In this document: positions 44,867-53,030 of the stretch, piece by piece | Layout: each line of letters opens with the position of its first letter | Numbering within the stretch: position 1 is the first letter of the stretch | Source: JASGIT01 sp047601665 | GTDB lineage: Bacteria > Pseudomonadota > Gammaproteobacteria > Burkholderiales > Burkholderiaceae_C | Assembly: GCA_047601665.1 (NCBI GenBank) | Contig: JASGIT010000001.1 | Coordinates: forward strand, 2,356,001-2,420,000 | Direction of reading: 5' to 3' | DNA: 64,000 nt | Made by a program: the position numbers and the translations under genes | Notes under the pieces: generated by a model | Told to the model about the DNA's origin: nothing | The model's database searches: none | Seen by the model: the letters and a program-made list of their open reading frames with translations, nothing else

Positions 44867-45703
44867 TCATGCAAGGAATGCCCGCTCCCGCTGCCAGTAG
44901 GTCATGACGACTTTGACGCCTTGCTCCACGGGGGTGCCGGCGTGCAGGGACAGGTCGTCGGGCTGGCCGTGGAGGGTCAGGTTGCGGAAGAAGATGGCCC
45001 CGCCCGCCGGGGGCGCGACTTCCAGCCCAGCCTTGGGAAAGCGGGTGCCGCCGCCGGCCTGGGCGGCGGCCAGGTAGATGACGGTGGTGCCCACCCGCTG
45101 GCCGCCGCGCTGCAGGTGCGTGGCGCTGCCGGACCGGGCGGGGTCGAACCAGTCGTGGTGCGGCTTGTATTGCTGGCCGGGCTCGTAGCGCAGGATCTGC
45201 AGGCCCTCGCCGTGCGAGACGGGCCAGCCCGTGAGGGTGGCGAGGCGGTTTTCCACGGCGTCGATGAGCGGGGTTTCGGCGCGCGTGAAGAAGACGCTGG
45301 AACTGGTGCGCGCCCCATGCTGGACGCTATGGCCCGTGGTCCAGTCCACCACGCCTGAGGCTTTGAGCCCTTTGCGCAGGGCGTAGGCCATGAGCGCCTG
45401 GCACTCCTCCGGGCTGAGCAGGTTGCCCAGCAGCACGGCATGGGGGCGTGCCAGGTGGGCCAGCACGGTGACGGGGCTGCCCGGCGGAACGCGGATGGCG
45501 GGCAGGGGCGTGCGCCAGTCCGCGGGCTGGCCCAGGGCCGCCAGCCCTTCGTCCAGCGCGGCGGCGGCGTCGGCCTCGGCCCAGGTGTCGGCCACCATGC
45601 GCTCGAACATGCTTTGCGGGGTGCATTGGCGCGCGAGGTTGTCCAGCACCCATTCCCGCCATTGCGGGCCATGCAGGTCAAGAAGTTGCGGCATAGGGTT
45701 CAT
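44867..45703 (-). CDS. Prolyl-4-hydroxylase-like 2OG-Fe(II) oxygenase inside the Lap cluster
   Basis: 278 residues. Residues 1-85 are a helical N-terminal region (WVLDNLARQCTPQSMFERMVADTW). The P4H catalytic domain covers 90-275: His182 and Asp184 (PHHDWFDP), the RYEPGQQYKPH strand, distal His254 and 2OG-binding Lys264 (HAGTPVEQGVKVVMTYWQRE). All iron and 2-oxoglutarate ligands are present. No signal peptide, so it acts in the cytoplasm. The ATG overlaps the lapD stop by 4 bases (ATGA), and the adhesin gene follows. Known bacterial relatives hydroxylate proline in proteins such as EF-Tu; here the adjacent adhesin's proline-rich linker is an attractive but unproven substrate. Confidence 0.88.
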   Translation of the reverse strand: MNPMPQLLDLHGPQWREWVLDNLARQCTPQSMFERMVADTWAEADAAAALDEGLAALGQPADWRTPLPAIRVPPGSPVTVLAHLARPHAVLLGNLLSPEECQALMAYALRKGLKASGVVDWTTGHSVQHGARTSSSVFFTRAETPLIDAVENRLATLTGWPVSHGEGLQILRYEPGQQYKPHHDWFDPARSGSATHLQRGGQRVGTTVIYLAAAQAGGGTRFPKAGLEVAPPAGGAIFFRNLTLHGQPDDLSLHAGTPVEQGVKVVMTYWQRERAFLA

Positions 45704-47679
45704 TTCAGTGACTTCAGCGGCACGCTGGCCCCTTGCTGGTGCAGCAGGGCGGTGGTGTTGGCGTCCACGGTGCTGGTGACGTACACGCGCAGCCCCAGTT
45801 CCTGCGCGGTGTGCGCCATGGCCTGCAGCAGGTGGCGGCTGCCCGGGCTTTCGCGCGACTGGGTGGCCAGGTCGCCGCCCAGCTTGACGTAGGCCAGGTG
45901 CAGGGCGTGCAGGCGGGTGAGGGCCATGGGCTCCTGGTCGAGGCGGCGCAGGCCCACGCTGGCGCCGTGCTGGCGGGCCAGGGCGCAGAACTGGGCCAGT
46001 TCGTCGGGGTAGGCGATGACGCCGTGGGCGTCCAGTTCCAGGGTGAGCGAGCGCAGGTCGCCGCCTGGGCGGGCCTGCTGGCGCAGCAGGGATTCGAGTT
46101 CGGGCAGGAAGTGGGCCTGGCCCAGCGACGGCAGCGATACGCGCACGGTGAGCCGCGCGCCCGCGTGCCGCGCCAGCCATTGCAGGCCCAGCGCGACGGC
46201 GCGCAGGTCGAAGTAGGCCGACAGGCCCAGGCGCACGGCCACGGGCAGGAACAGCGCGCCGGACAGGGTCTGGCCGCCCGGTTCGTGCAGTTGCAGCGAG
46301 GCTTCGTGGCGCTCTTCCTCGCCCTGCGGCCCGGCGTAGCCCTGGGCGACGACGCCCAGCGACAGCCGGTCGGGCGCGGTGAGCGCGCTGGACAGCGTGT
46401 GCTGCCACTGGCCTTCGCCCGCGGCGCTGCGCTGGGCTTCGTGGGTGATGTATTCGACCTCGGCATGGCCCGCGCTTTCGGTGCGCATGAGGGCATGGTC
46501 CAGGCGCGCCAGCACGTCGCCCACGGTGCCGGCGGCGGCGTAGTCGGTCAGCGCATAGGCCCAGCGGCACCACGCGCCGCCCGCCACGGCAATGCGCAGC
46601 GACTGCAGCGCCTGGCGGATCTGCTGCACCAGGTGCATGGCCTCGGGGCCTTGCAGGCCGGGCATGAAGACGACGAAATCCGAGCCGTTGAGCCGGGCCA
46701 GTTGGCCCGCGGGGCGGCCTTGGTCTTGCTCGGCGGCAGCGGCGGCGAGAAGGTCATTGACGCGCTGGCCGAGGGTGGTGAGCCATTCGTCCACCTGGGC
46801 GCGGGCCATGCCGGCGTTCAGCGCCCGCAGGTCGCGCTGGCGGAACAGCAGCACGTGGCCGTGCGCGGCGGCTTCGCCCGCCTGGCCGCCGAGGGCGCGG
46901 CGCAGCTCGTTGACGAAATAGCGGCGGTTGGGCAGGCGGGTGACCGGGTCGCGGTTGACTTCGAGCTCCAGCGATTCGATGCGCTCGGTCTGCTCCTGCG
47001 CGGTGGCGCGCACGCGCTCGCGGGTGTCGTCGATGGCGCTGACGACGGCGCTCAGCTCGGCCACGCGCGCGCGCGGCGGATGCGTGCCGGGCGGCGCCCG
47101 CGTGCCGATGCCGCGCACCTGGGCCGCGATTTCTTCGCGCAGCACGCGGCGGAACCACCGCAGCAGCAGCGCCACGAACAGCGCCCAGGCCAGGCCCGCG
47201 CCCAGCACCAGCGCGGCCAGGCGGGTGCTGCTGCGCCAGAGCGCCTGGCGCGCGTAGCCGTTGTCCACGGTGACGGACAGCTCGCCCACCTGCCGCCAGC
47301 CGTCGCTGACCGCGCGGCCTGCCGTGGGCCGGGCCAGCGGCAGCAGGTAGTCGAACCACTGCGGTACTTCACCGGCCTCCTGTTTGCCGATGGGCTGCTG
47401 GCGCGCGAAGAGGGGCGCGCCGCCGGGGGCCGTCAGGCGTATCTGGTGGAACTGGCCGCTGTCGAACAGGGCCATCATCAGCAGCTCGCGCGTGACCGGG
47501 TCCTGGTTGGCGGGCTGCGACAGCGACAGCGCGAGCGACGAAGCGGCGTTGTCGCTTTCGGACTGCAACTGGCCGTCCAGGTACTGCCGCGCCGCGCCGA
47601 TGCTGACGGCCAGCGTGCCCGCCAGGATGGCCAGAATGGCCACGGTGACGCTGAGCAGGAGCCGTTTGAGCAGGGACAT
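45700..47679 (-). CDS. lapD: LapD-like c-di-GMP receptor with degenerate GGDEF-EAL domains
   Basis: 659 residues. First membrane helix (LLLSVTVAILAILAGTLAVSIGA), periplasmic LapD/MoxY-type domain (to about residue 150), second helix (LAALVLGAGLAWALFVALLLRWF), HAMP linker, then GGDEF-like (LNGSDFVVF in place of GGDEF) and EAL-like (EASLQLH in place of EAL; LGGDLA in place of the catalytic loop) domains. Both are catalytically dead, as in LapD, which binds c-di-GMP and sequesters LapG through its periplasmic part so the adhesin stays on the surface. Coupled by overlap to the P4H gene; a dispersed repeat separates it from lapG. Confidence 0.9.
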   Translation of the reverse strand: MSLLKRLLLSVTVAILAILAGTLAVSIGAARQYLDGQLQSESDNAASSLALSLSQPANQDPVTRELLMMALFDSGQFHQIRLTAPGGAPLFARQQPIGKQEAGEVPQWFDYLLPLARPTAGRAVSDGWRQVGELSVTVDNGYARQALWRSSTRLAALVLGAGLAWALFVALLLRWFRRVLREEIAAQVRGIGTRAPPGTHPPRARVAELSAVVSAIDDTRERVRATAQEQTERIESLELEVNRDPVTRLPNRRYFVNELRRALGGQAGEAAAHGHVLLFRQRDLRALNAGMARAQVDEWLTTLGQRVNDLLAAAAAEQDQGRPAGQLARLNGSDFVVFMPGLQGPEAMHLVQQIRQALQSLRIAVAGGAWCRWAYALTDYAAAGTVGDVLARLDHALMRTESAGHAEVEYITHEAQRSAAGEGQWQHTLSSALTAPDRLSLGVVAQGYAGPQGEEERHEASLQLHEPGGQTLSGALFLPVAVRLGLSAYFDLRAVALGLQWLARHAGARLTVRVSLPSLGQAHFLPELESLLRQQARPGGDLRSLTLELDAHGVIAYPDELAQFCALARQHGASVGLRRLDQEPMALTRLHALHLAYVKLGGDLATQSRESPGSRHLLQAMAHTAQELGLRVYVTSTVDANTTALLHQQGASVPLKSLK

Positions 47680-47705
47680 GTCTATTTCTCCCGTCGAGGA
47701 TTTTT

Positions 47706-47758
47706 TAAGTCAAATTGGCATCTAGCCCTTACAGGACAAGCGCTGGCAGCTATCATTT
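47706..47758 (+). repeat. Dispersed dyad repeat, copy 7
   Basis: CAAATTGGCATCTAGCCCTT then GGACAAGCGCTGGCAGCTAT. The left arm is eroded. Between lapD and lapG, ending at the lapG stop. Confidence 0.8.
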
Positions 47759-48445
47759 TCATGGCATGAACCCCTCCTGCCTCATGCGCGCCAGCAGCCC
47801 GTTCCAGCGGCTGATGCGCTCCACCGGCGCGCTCGGGCCGGCGCCTGCCACGTACACGCCCTGTCCGTTGAAGCTGAACACGGGCGTGAGGTCGCGGCGC
47901 TGGCTGGCGGGCAGGATGTCGCCCGCCAGGTTGTCCAGCACCAGGGGCTCGGCGGCGGGGGTTTCGTAGTAGCCCAGCACCATGTGCGCAATGCTCTGCG
48001 CGCTGCCCGCGCCGCCCTGACGCGCGCGCACGTAGATGAGGCGCAGCTTTTCCACGGGCACGCCCAGGCGCACCAGCGAGAAGTACTTGCCGATCACGAA
48101 GTCCTCGCAGTCGCCCGCGCGCTTGCCCAGGCTCTCCAGCGGGGTGGCCCAGTAGTCGGCCTCGCCCCAGACGGTGGGGTCGTCCGAGCCGAACACGGTC
48201 TGGTTCCAGAAGTCGTTGACGGCCTGCAACTGCTGCGCGGGCGGCTTGCCCGCCTGTTCCTGCAGCAGGCGCAGCCAGTCGCGCAGCGCCTGCACGCCCT
48301 GCGCGCCGTAGCGCGCCCGCACGGACTGCTGCAGCCGGGCCGCGTCGAACTCCAGCGCGCCGCGGCCCAGCTGCGGCAGCAGCCAGGCGGCCAGCAGCAG
48401 GGCCGCTGGCCCAGCACGCAATATGGACGCCAGGGCGTTGCCCAT
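47759..48445 (-). CDS. lapG: LapG-type periplasmic cysteine protease
   Basis: 228 residues from the ATG at 48443-48445, preceded by GAGGTG; a GTG two codons upstream is also possible. N-terminal signal or anchor (PAALLLAAWLLPQLGRGA). Bacterial transglutaminase-like cysteine protease triad: Cys113 (KRAGDCEDFVIGKY), His154 (IAHMVLGYY) and Asp171 (LVLDNLAGDI). LapG cuts the retention module of LapA-type adhesins when LapD releases it at low c-di-GMP. In line with lapD and the secretion genes. Confidence 0.92.
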   Translation of the reverse strand: MGNALASILRAGPAALLLAAWLLPQLGRGALEFDAARLQQSVRARYGAQGVQALRDWLRLLQEQAGKPPAQQLQAVNDFWNQTVFGSDDPTVWGEADYWATPLESLGKRAGDCEDFVIGKYFSLVRLGVPVEKLRLIYVRARQGGAGSAQSIAHMVLGYYETPAAEPLVLDNLAGDILPASQRRDLTPVFSFNGQGVYVAGAGPSAPVERISRWNGLLARMRQEGFMP

Positions 48446-48452
48446 GTTCACC

Positions 48453-49085
48453 TCAGCGGCTTATGCCGTGCACCTTCAGCGCGAGCATGAGGCGGTCGCT
48501 GACCTGGAGTTTTTCAAAAATGGCCGACAGATGGGCGCGCACGGTGCGCTCGGTAATGCCCAATTGCTCGGCAATGCCGGGGTTGCTGTCGCCCAGCGCG
48601 GCCAGGCGCGCCACCTCCTGCTCGCGCCCGCTCAGGTGCTGCGCCCAGTCCTGCGCGGCCGTGGGGGGCAGGCGGCCGTCGATGTCCTGGAGCAGGCGCT
48701 GCATGAGGCTGCGGCCCAGCCAGACGCTGCCTTCGCGGATGCTTTGCAGAATGGTGTCCAGCGACTCGGCCGGCGTGTGGGCATGGGCGTAGCCGCTGGC
48801 CCCGTGCGCCAGCGCCTGGCGGCCCTCGGCGTCGCTCGGGCGGTTGCTGAGCACCAGCACCTGCAGCCCTTGCAGGTGGGCGCGCCAGGCGGCATCGTCC
48901 CAGGCGGGCAGGCGCGGCAGGGCGGCGTCGAGCATGACGAACTGGCGTGCCTGCTGGCTCCAGCGCTGCAGGTCCTGCAGGCTCTGGCCGCGCGCGGGCA
49001 GCCAGCGCGCGCGGTCGATCTGCTGCCAGCGCTGCCACAGGGCGGCGTTGTGCGTCACCATCAGGATCGGCTGCGGCGGGGTCAT
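48453..49085 (-). CDS. LuxR-family regulator with degenerate receiver domain
   Basis: 210 residues. The C-terminal LuxR helix-turn-helix is clear (LSGREQEVARLAALGDSNPGIAEQLGITERTVRAHLSAIFEKLQVSDR). The N-terminal 130 residues have a receiver-like fold: an Asp in the phosphorylation strand (FVMLDAALP) remains, but the acidic pocket is MVTHNA and the conserved Lys is missing (GASGYAHAHTP), so phosphorylation is doubtful. Its start overlaps the lapC stop by one base. It probably regulates the Lap genes. Confidence 0.85.
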   Translation of the reverse strand: MTPPQPILMVTHNAALWQRWQQIDRARWLPARGQSLQDLQRWSQQARQFVMLDAALPRLPAWDDAAWRAHLQGLQVLVLSNRPSDAEGRQALAHGASGYAHAHTPAESLDTILQSIREGSVWLGRSLMQRLLQDIDGRLPPTAAQDWAQHLSGREQEVARLAALGDSNPGIAEQLGITERTVRAHLSAIFEKLQVSDRLMLALKVHGISR

Positions 49086-50491
49086 CAGCGCTCCACGAAG
49101 GCGTTGGACTTGGCGCGCAGAATGGGCTTGAGCAGGTACTGCATGAGCGTGCGCTGGCCCGTGAGGATGTGCACCTCGGCCTGCATCCCGGGGATGACCG
49201 GGCGGCTGTCATCGCCCACGTGGCTGCGCGCGGTGCGCACCTTGACGATGTAGAAGGTGTTGCCGCGCTGGTCGGTCACGGTGTTGGCGGCAATCTGCTC
49301 GACCTTGCCCTCCAGCCCGCCGTAGATGGCGAAGTCGTAGGCCGTGAATTTGACCTCGGCCTTCTGGCCGAAATGCAGGAAGCCGATGTCGCGCGGGTTG
49401 ATCTCCACTTCGAGCAGCAGCGAGTCGTCGCTGGGCACGATGTCGAGGATGTCCTTGCCCGGCTGGACGACGCCGCCCACCGTGTTCACCAGCAGGTTGT
49501 TGATGGTGCCGCGCACGGGCGAGCGCACTTCGGCGAGCTTGACGCGGTCGGCCAGGGCGCGCTGGCCCTGCTCCAGCGTGGAGAGCTTGGTGCGCGTTTC
49601 GGACAGTTCGGCGCTGGCTTGGTTGCGGATGGTGAGCTCGGCCTCGCGGATCTTGCGCTCGGCCTCCGAGATGGAGGCGCCGATGCGCCCCATCTGCGCG
49701 CTGGCGGCCTGGGCCTCGCCGCAATAGCGCGCCACGTCGCGCTGCAGGCGCAGCAGCTCCACCTCCGACACCGCGCCGCTCTTGAGCAGCGGGCGGGTGA
49801 CGTTCAGCTCGTCGGTGGTGAGCTTGCAGCCCGCCGAGGCCTGGTCGCGCTGGGCCTGGGTGGCGCGCAGCTCCTGCTGCCGCTGGCCCAGCTGGTCGCG
49901 GGCGATGCTGACGCTGGTGTTCAGCTCTTGCGTGCGCGACTCGTAGGTGCGGCGCTCCATGTCCACGGCGGCGGGGGCGGCCTTGACCAGCTCGTCGGGC
50001 ACGTGGAAGGGCTTGCCCGTGGCCAGCGCCTCCAGCCGCGCGGCCTTGGCCTGCAGCGACAGGCTTTCCGCCTTGTTCTCGCCCAGCGAGGCGCTGTAGC
50101 GCGTGGGGTCGATGCGCAGCAGCACCTGCCCGGCCTGGACGGTTTCGCCAGGGTGCACCAGGATCTGCTCGACGATGCCGCCGTCCAGGCTTTGCACCAC
50201 CTGGATCTGGCGCGAGGGCACGACCTTGCCCTGGCCGCGCACCACTTCGTCGATGCGGCCCAGGCTGGCCCAGACGAGGAGCACCAGCACCACCAGCAGC
50301 GAAGTCCACAGCAGCAGCCGCGAGCCGCGCGCCTGCTGCTGGCCCACGGCCCATTGCGCGTCGGCGGCCAGGTCCGAGGGGTCGTGCGTGCCCACGGCGG
50401 CGTTGCCCTGCAGCAGCCAGTTCGCCAGGCGCTGCAAAAAGCCCGGCTTGTCGCTGGCGGATGGCATGGTTTCTTGAACGGGGGCGGTCAT
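49085..50491 (-). CDS. lapC: LapC-like membrane-fusion protein (HlyD family)
   Basis: 468 residues. A cytoplasmic N-terminus of about 60 residues, one membrane helix (LLLWTSLLVVLVLLVWASLG), then the HlyD layout: lipoyl-like half (VVPSRQIQVVQSLDGGIVEQILVHPGETVQAGQVLLRIDPT), long coiled-coil hairpin (140-320) and a beta-barrel end (SPVRGTINNLLVNTVGGVV...PGMQAEVHILTGQRTLMQYLLKPI). It joins the ABC exporter to the outer-membrane channel in type I secretion. Its start overlaps the lapB stop by 4 bases. Confidence 0.92.
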   Translation of the reverse strand: MTAPVQETMPSASDKPGFLQRLANWLLQGNAAVGTHDPSDLAADAQWAVGQQQARGSRLLLWTSLLVVLVLLVWASLGRIDEVVRGQGKVVPSRQIQVVQSLDGGIVEQILVHPGETVQAGQVLLRIDPTRYSASLGENKAESLSLQAKAARLEALATGKPFHVPDELVKAAPAAVDMERRTYESRTQELNTSVSIARDQLGQRQQELRATQAQRDQASAGCKLTTDELNVTRPLLKSGAVSEVELLRLQRDVARYCGEAQAASAQMGRIGASISEAERKIREAELTIRNQASAELSETRTKLSTLEQGQRALADRVKLAEVRSPVRGTINNLLVNTVGGVVQPGKDILDIVPSDDSLLLEVEINPRDIGFLHFGQKAEVKFTAYDFAIYGGLEGKVEQIAANTVTDQRGNTFYIVKVRTARSHVGDDSRPVIPGMQAEVHILTGQRTLMQYLLKPILRAKSNAFVER

Positions 50492-52722
50492 TTCCGGCCT
50501 TTCGCGCTGCCGATCTGGCCTTGCTTGAGCGCCTGGATGACCTGCTCCTTGGGCCCGTCGGCCACGATGGTGCCGCCGTCCACGACGATGATCCGGTCCA
50601 CCAGCTCCAGCAGCGCCGTGCGGTGGGTGACGAGCAGCACCGTCTTGCCCGGGCTGGCCTGCGCCAGGCGGCGCTTGAGCTGGGTTTCGCTCTGGTTGTC
50701 CAGGTTGCTGCTGGGCTCGTCGAGCAGCAGGATCGGCGGGTCGTTGATGAGCGCGCGGGCCACGGCGATGGACTGGCGCTGGCCGCCCGAGAGCGATTCG
50801 CCGCGCTCGCCGATGGCCATGTCGTAGCCCTGGGGGTGCAGGGCCGCGAACTCGTCCACGCCCGCGATGCGCGCGGCGTGCAGCATGTCGTCCTCGGTGG
50901 CGTGGGGCGCGCCCATCAGCAGGTTGTGCTTGAGGCTGCCGTAGAACAGCAAGGGGTCCTGCGGCACGTGGCCGATGGCGCGGCGCAGGTCGGCGGGGTC
51001 GATCTGGCGGGTGTCCACGCCGTCGACGAGGATGGCCCCTTCGGTGGGCTGGTACAGGCCGAGCACCAGCTTTTCGAGCGTGCTCTTGCCCGAGCCGATG
51101 CGGCCGATGATGCCCACCCGCTCCCCGGCCTTGATGTGGAAGGACACGCCGGCGAGCGCCGCCTGCTGGCTGCCCGGGTAGTTGAAGACGACCTGCTGGA
51201 ACTCGATGGCCCCTTGCAGCCGGGGCCGGGCCACGTAGTCCTGCCCGGCGGAGTGCTCGATGGGCATCTTCATGTAGCTGTCGATGGAGTTCAGCGAGGT
51301 GCGCGCGTTGTGGAACTGCATCATCAGCCCCGCCACCTGGCCCAGCGGCGCCAGGCAGCGCCCGGCGATCATCGAGGCCGCGATGATGCCGCCCATGGAC
51401 ATGGCCTGCGCCTGCACTTCATAGACGCCGATGGCGACCACGGCCACGGTGGTCAACTGCTGCATGGTCTGCACGAAGCCGACGGCGGCCGAGGAAATCA
51501 GCTTGATCTTGCCGCCGACGTAGGCCAGGTACTGGGTGGATTCCTCCCAGCGGCGCTGCACGCCGCTTTGCGCGTTGAGGGTCTTGACCGCTTCGAGGTT
51601 GGTGAGCGACTCGACCAGCAGGGCATTGCGCTGCGCCGATGCCTTGAACGTCTGCAGCGTGAGCTTTTCCAGCCGCGCCTGGGCCACGAAGGAGACCAGC
51701 AGCACGATGGCGATGGCGCTGACGGCGGGCAGCAGCATCCAGGGCGAAATCCAGGCCAGCACGGCCAGGAACAGCAGCACGAAGGGCAGGTCGACCAGCG
51801 TGGTCAGGCTGGCCGAGGCGATGAAGTCGCGCACCGACTCGAACGAGCGCAGGTTGGCCGAGAACGAACCCACCGTGGCCGGGCGGCCCTCCATGCGCAG
51901 GTCGAGCACGCGCTCCATGATCTGCGCCGACAGCTGCACGTCGATGCGCTTGCTGGCCGTGTCCACCACGTAGGCGCGCGCCGTGGTCAGCACGTAGTTG
52001 AAGGCCAGCACCAGCACCATGCCCAGCGCCAGCACCCACAGGGTTTCCATGGCGTTGTTGGGCACCACGCGGTCGTACACGTTCATGTTGAACAGCGGGG
52101 TGACCAGGGCGAACGTGTTGATGAGCACGGCGGCCAGCAGCGCGTCGCGGTACAGCCGCCAGTTGCCGAGCACCGCCGCCCAGAACCAGTGGCCGCTGCG
52201 CGGCGCGGCGGCGGTGGAGGCGTCCACATTGCGCTCGAGCTGGAACTGCGGGCGCACGAAGCACAGCAGCCCGCTGTACTGCGCCTGCAACTGGGCGCGC
52301 TCCACCTCCACGGGGCTGCCCGCCTCGGGGTATTGCACCAGGCAGGCGCCGCCGGGCAGCTCCTGCAGCAGCAGGCAGGCCCGGTTGCCGTTGAGCAGGA
52401 CGATGGCGGGCAGCAGCCCCTGCGGCACCCCGTCCAGGCTGCGCCGCACGATGCGCGTGGTGCAGTGCGCGCGCGCGGCGGCGCGCGCGAGCAGGGACGG
52501 CGCGAGCCGCTGGTTCACCAGCGGCAGGCCGTTGCTCAGCGCCTGCGCGGTCTGCGGGCGGCCATGCAGGCGCGTCAGCTCGACCAGGCAGGCCAGCAGC
52601 GGGTCGTCGTGCGTGGCATGGGGCGGCAGCCGCCACGCATCGTCGCGGGGCGGCGCATTCAGGGTGCCGGCGGCATCGGGAGCCTGTGGCAGCGTGGCGA
52701 GGGCGGGTTCCGGCGTCTGCAT
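50488..52722 (-). CDS. lapB: LapB-like type I secretion ABC exporter with C39-like domain
   Basis: 744 residues from the ATG at 52720-52722. N-terminal C39-like domain (DDPLLACLVELTRLHGRP) with Pro in place of the catalytic Cys, so it recognises but does not cut the substrate. Six-helix transmembrane domain (about 180-460). ATPase with Walker A GRIGSGKST, signature SLSGGQRQ, Walker B ILLLDEPSSNLD and H-loop LVTHR. This architecture is that of LapB exporters for giant RTX adhesins. Confidence 0.92.
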   Translation of the reverse strand: MQTPEPALATLPQAPDAAGTLNAPPRDDAWRLPPHATHDDPLLACLVELTRLHGRPQTAQALSNGLPLVNQRLAPSLLARAAARAHCTTRIVRRSLDGVPQGLLPAIVLLNGNRACLLLQELPGGACLVQYPEAGSPVEVERAQLQAQYSGLLCFVRPQFQLERNVDASTAAAPRSGHWFWAAVLGNWRLYRDALLAAVLINTFALVTPLFNMNVYDRVVPNNAMETLWVLALGMVLVLAFNYVLTTARAYVVDTASKRIDVQLSAQIMERVLDLRMEGRPATVGSFSANLRSFESVRDFIASASLTTLVDLPFVLLFLAVLAWISPWMLLPAVSAIAIVLLVSFVAQARLEKLTLQTFKASAQRNALLVESLTNLEAVKTLNAQSGVQRRWEESTQYLAYVGGKIKLISSAAVGFVQTMQQLTTVAVVAIGVYEVQAQAMSMGGIIAASMIAGRCLAPLGQVAGLMMQFHNARTSLNSIDSYMKMPIEHSAGQDYVARPRLQGAIEFQQVVFNYPGSQQAALAGVSFHIKAGERVGIIGRIGSGKSTLEKLVLGLYQPTEGAILVDGVDTRQIDPADLRRAIGHVPQDPLLFYGSLKHNLLMGAPHATEDDMLHAARIAGVDEFAALHPQGYDMAIGERGESLSGGQRQSIAVARALINDPPILLLDEPSSNLDNQSETQLKRRLAQASPGKTVLLVTHRTALLELVDRIIVVDGGTIVADGPKEQVIQALKQGQIGSAKGRK

Positions 52723-52738
52723 GGGGCCTGGGGCGTGT

Positions 52739-52978
52739 CTAAAGAACGGGGTCGTCGTTGATGAGGTCCAGCGAGTTCTGCAACCGCTGGCGCGCATGTT
52801 TGCGCTTTTGCAGCTTTTCCAGCGCCTGGGGCGGCAGATCCGTCAGCCGCAAGGTGCCGTTGTTCAACAAGGCGTCGATCAAGTCCTCCAGGACGCGGAT
52901 GAAATCCGTGTCCAGCGTGGACATCTCGTGCTCCGGCGCGGGGGCCGGAGGCTGGTCCGGGAACTGGCTGTCGGTCAT
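52739..52978 (-). CDS. Small hypothetical protein of the Lap cluster (79 aa)
   Basis: I do not recognise a family. 79 residues, cytoplasmic by composition: a Pro-rich acidic start (MTDSQFPDQPPAPAPEHEM), a helical middle (TDFIRVLEDLIDALLNNGTLRLTDLPPQALEKLQKRKHARQRL) and a short acidic end. It has its own start between lapE (52 bp) and lapB (16 bp) on the same strand, and codon use like its neighbours. It may be a small adaptor or chaperone for the secretion machine. Confidence 0.65.
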   Translation of the reverse strand: MTDSQFPDQPPAPAPEHEMSTLDTDFIRVLEDLIDALLNNGTLRLTDLPPQALEKLQKRKHARQRLQNSLDLINDDPVL

Positions 52979-53030
52979 GTCAGTTCTCCATGGTGGCTCT
53001 GTGAACGCAGCGGCATTGAGGAGCGCCGTT

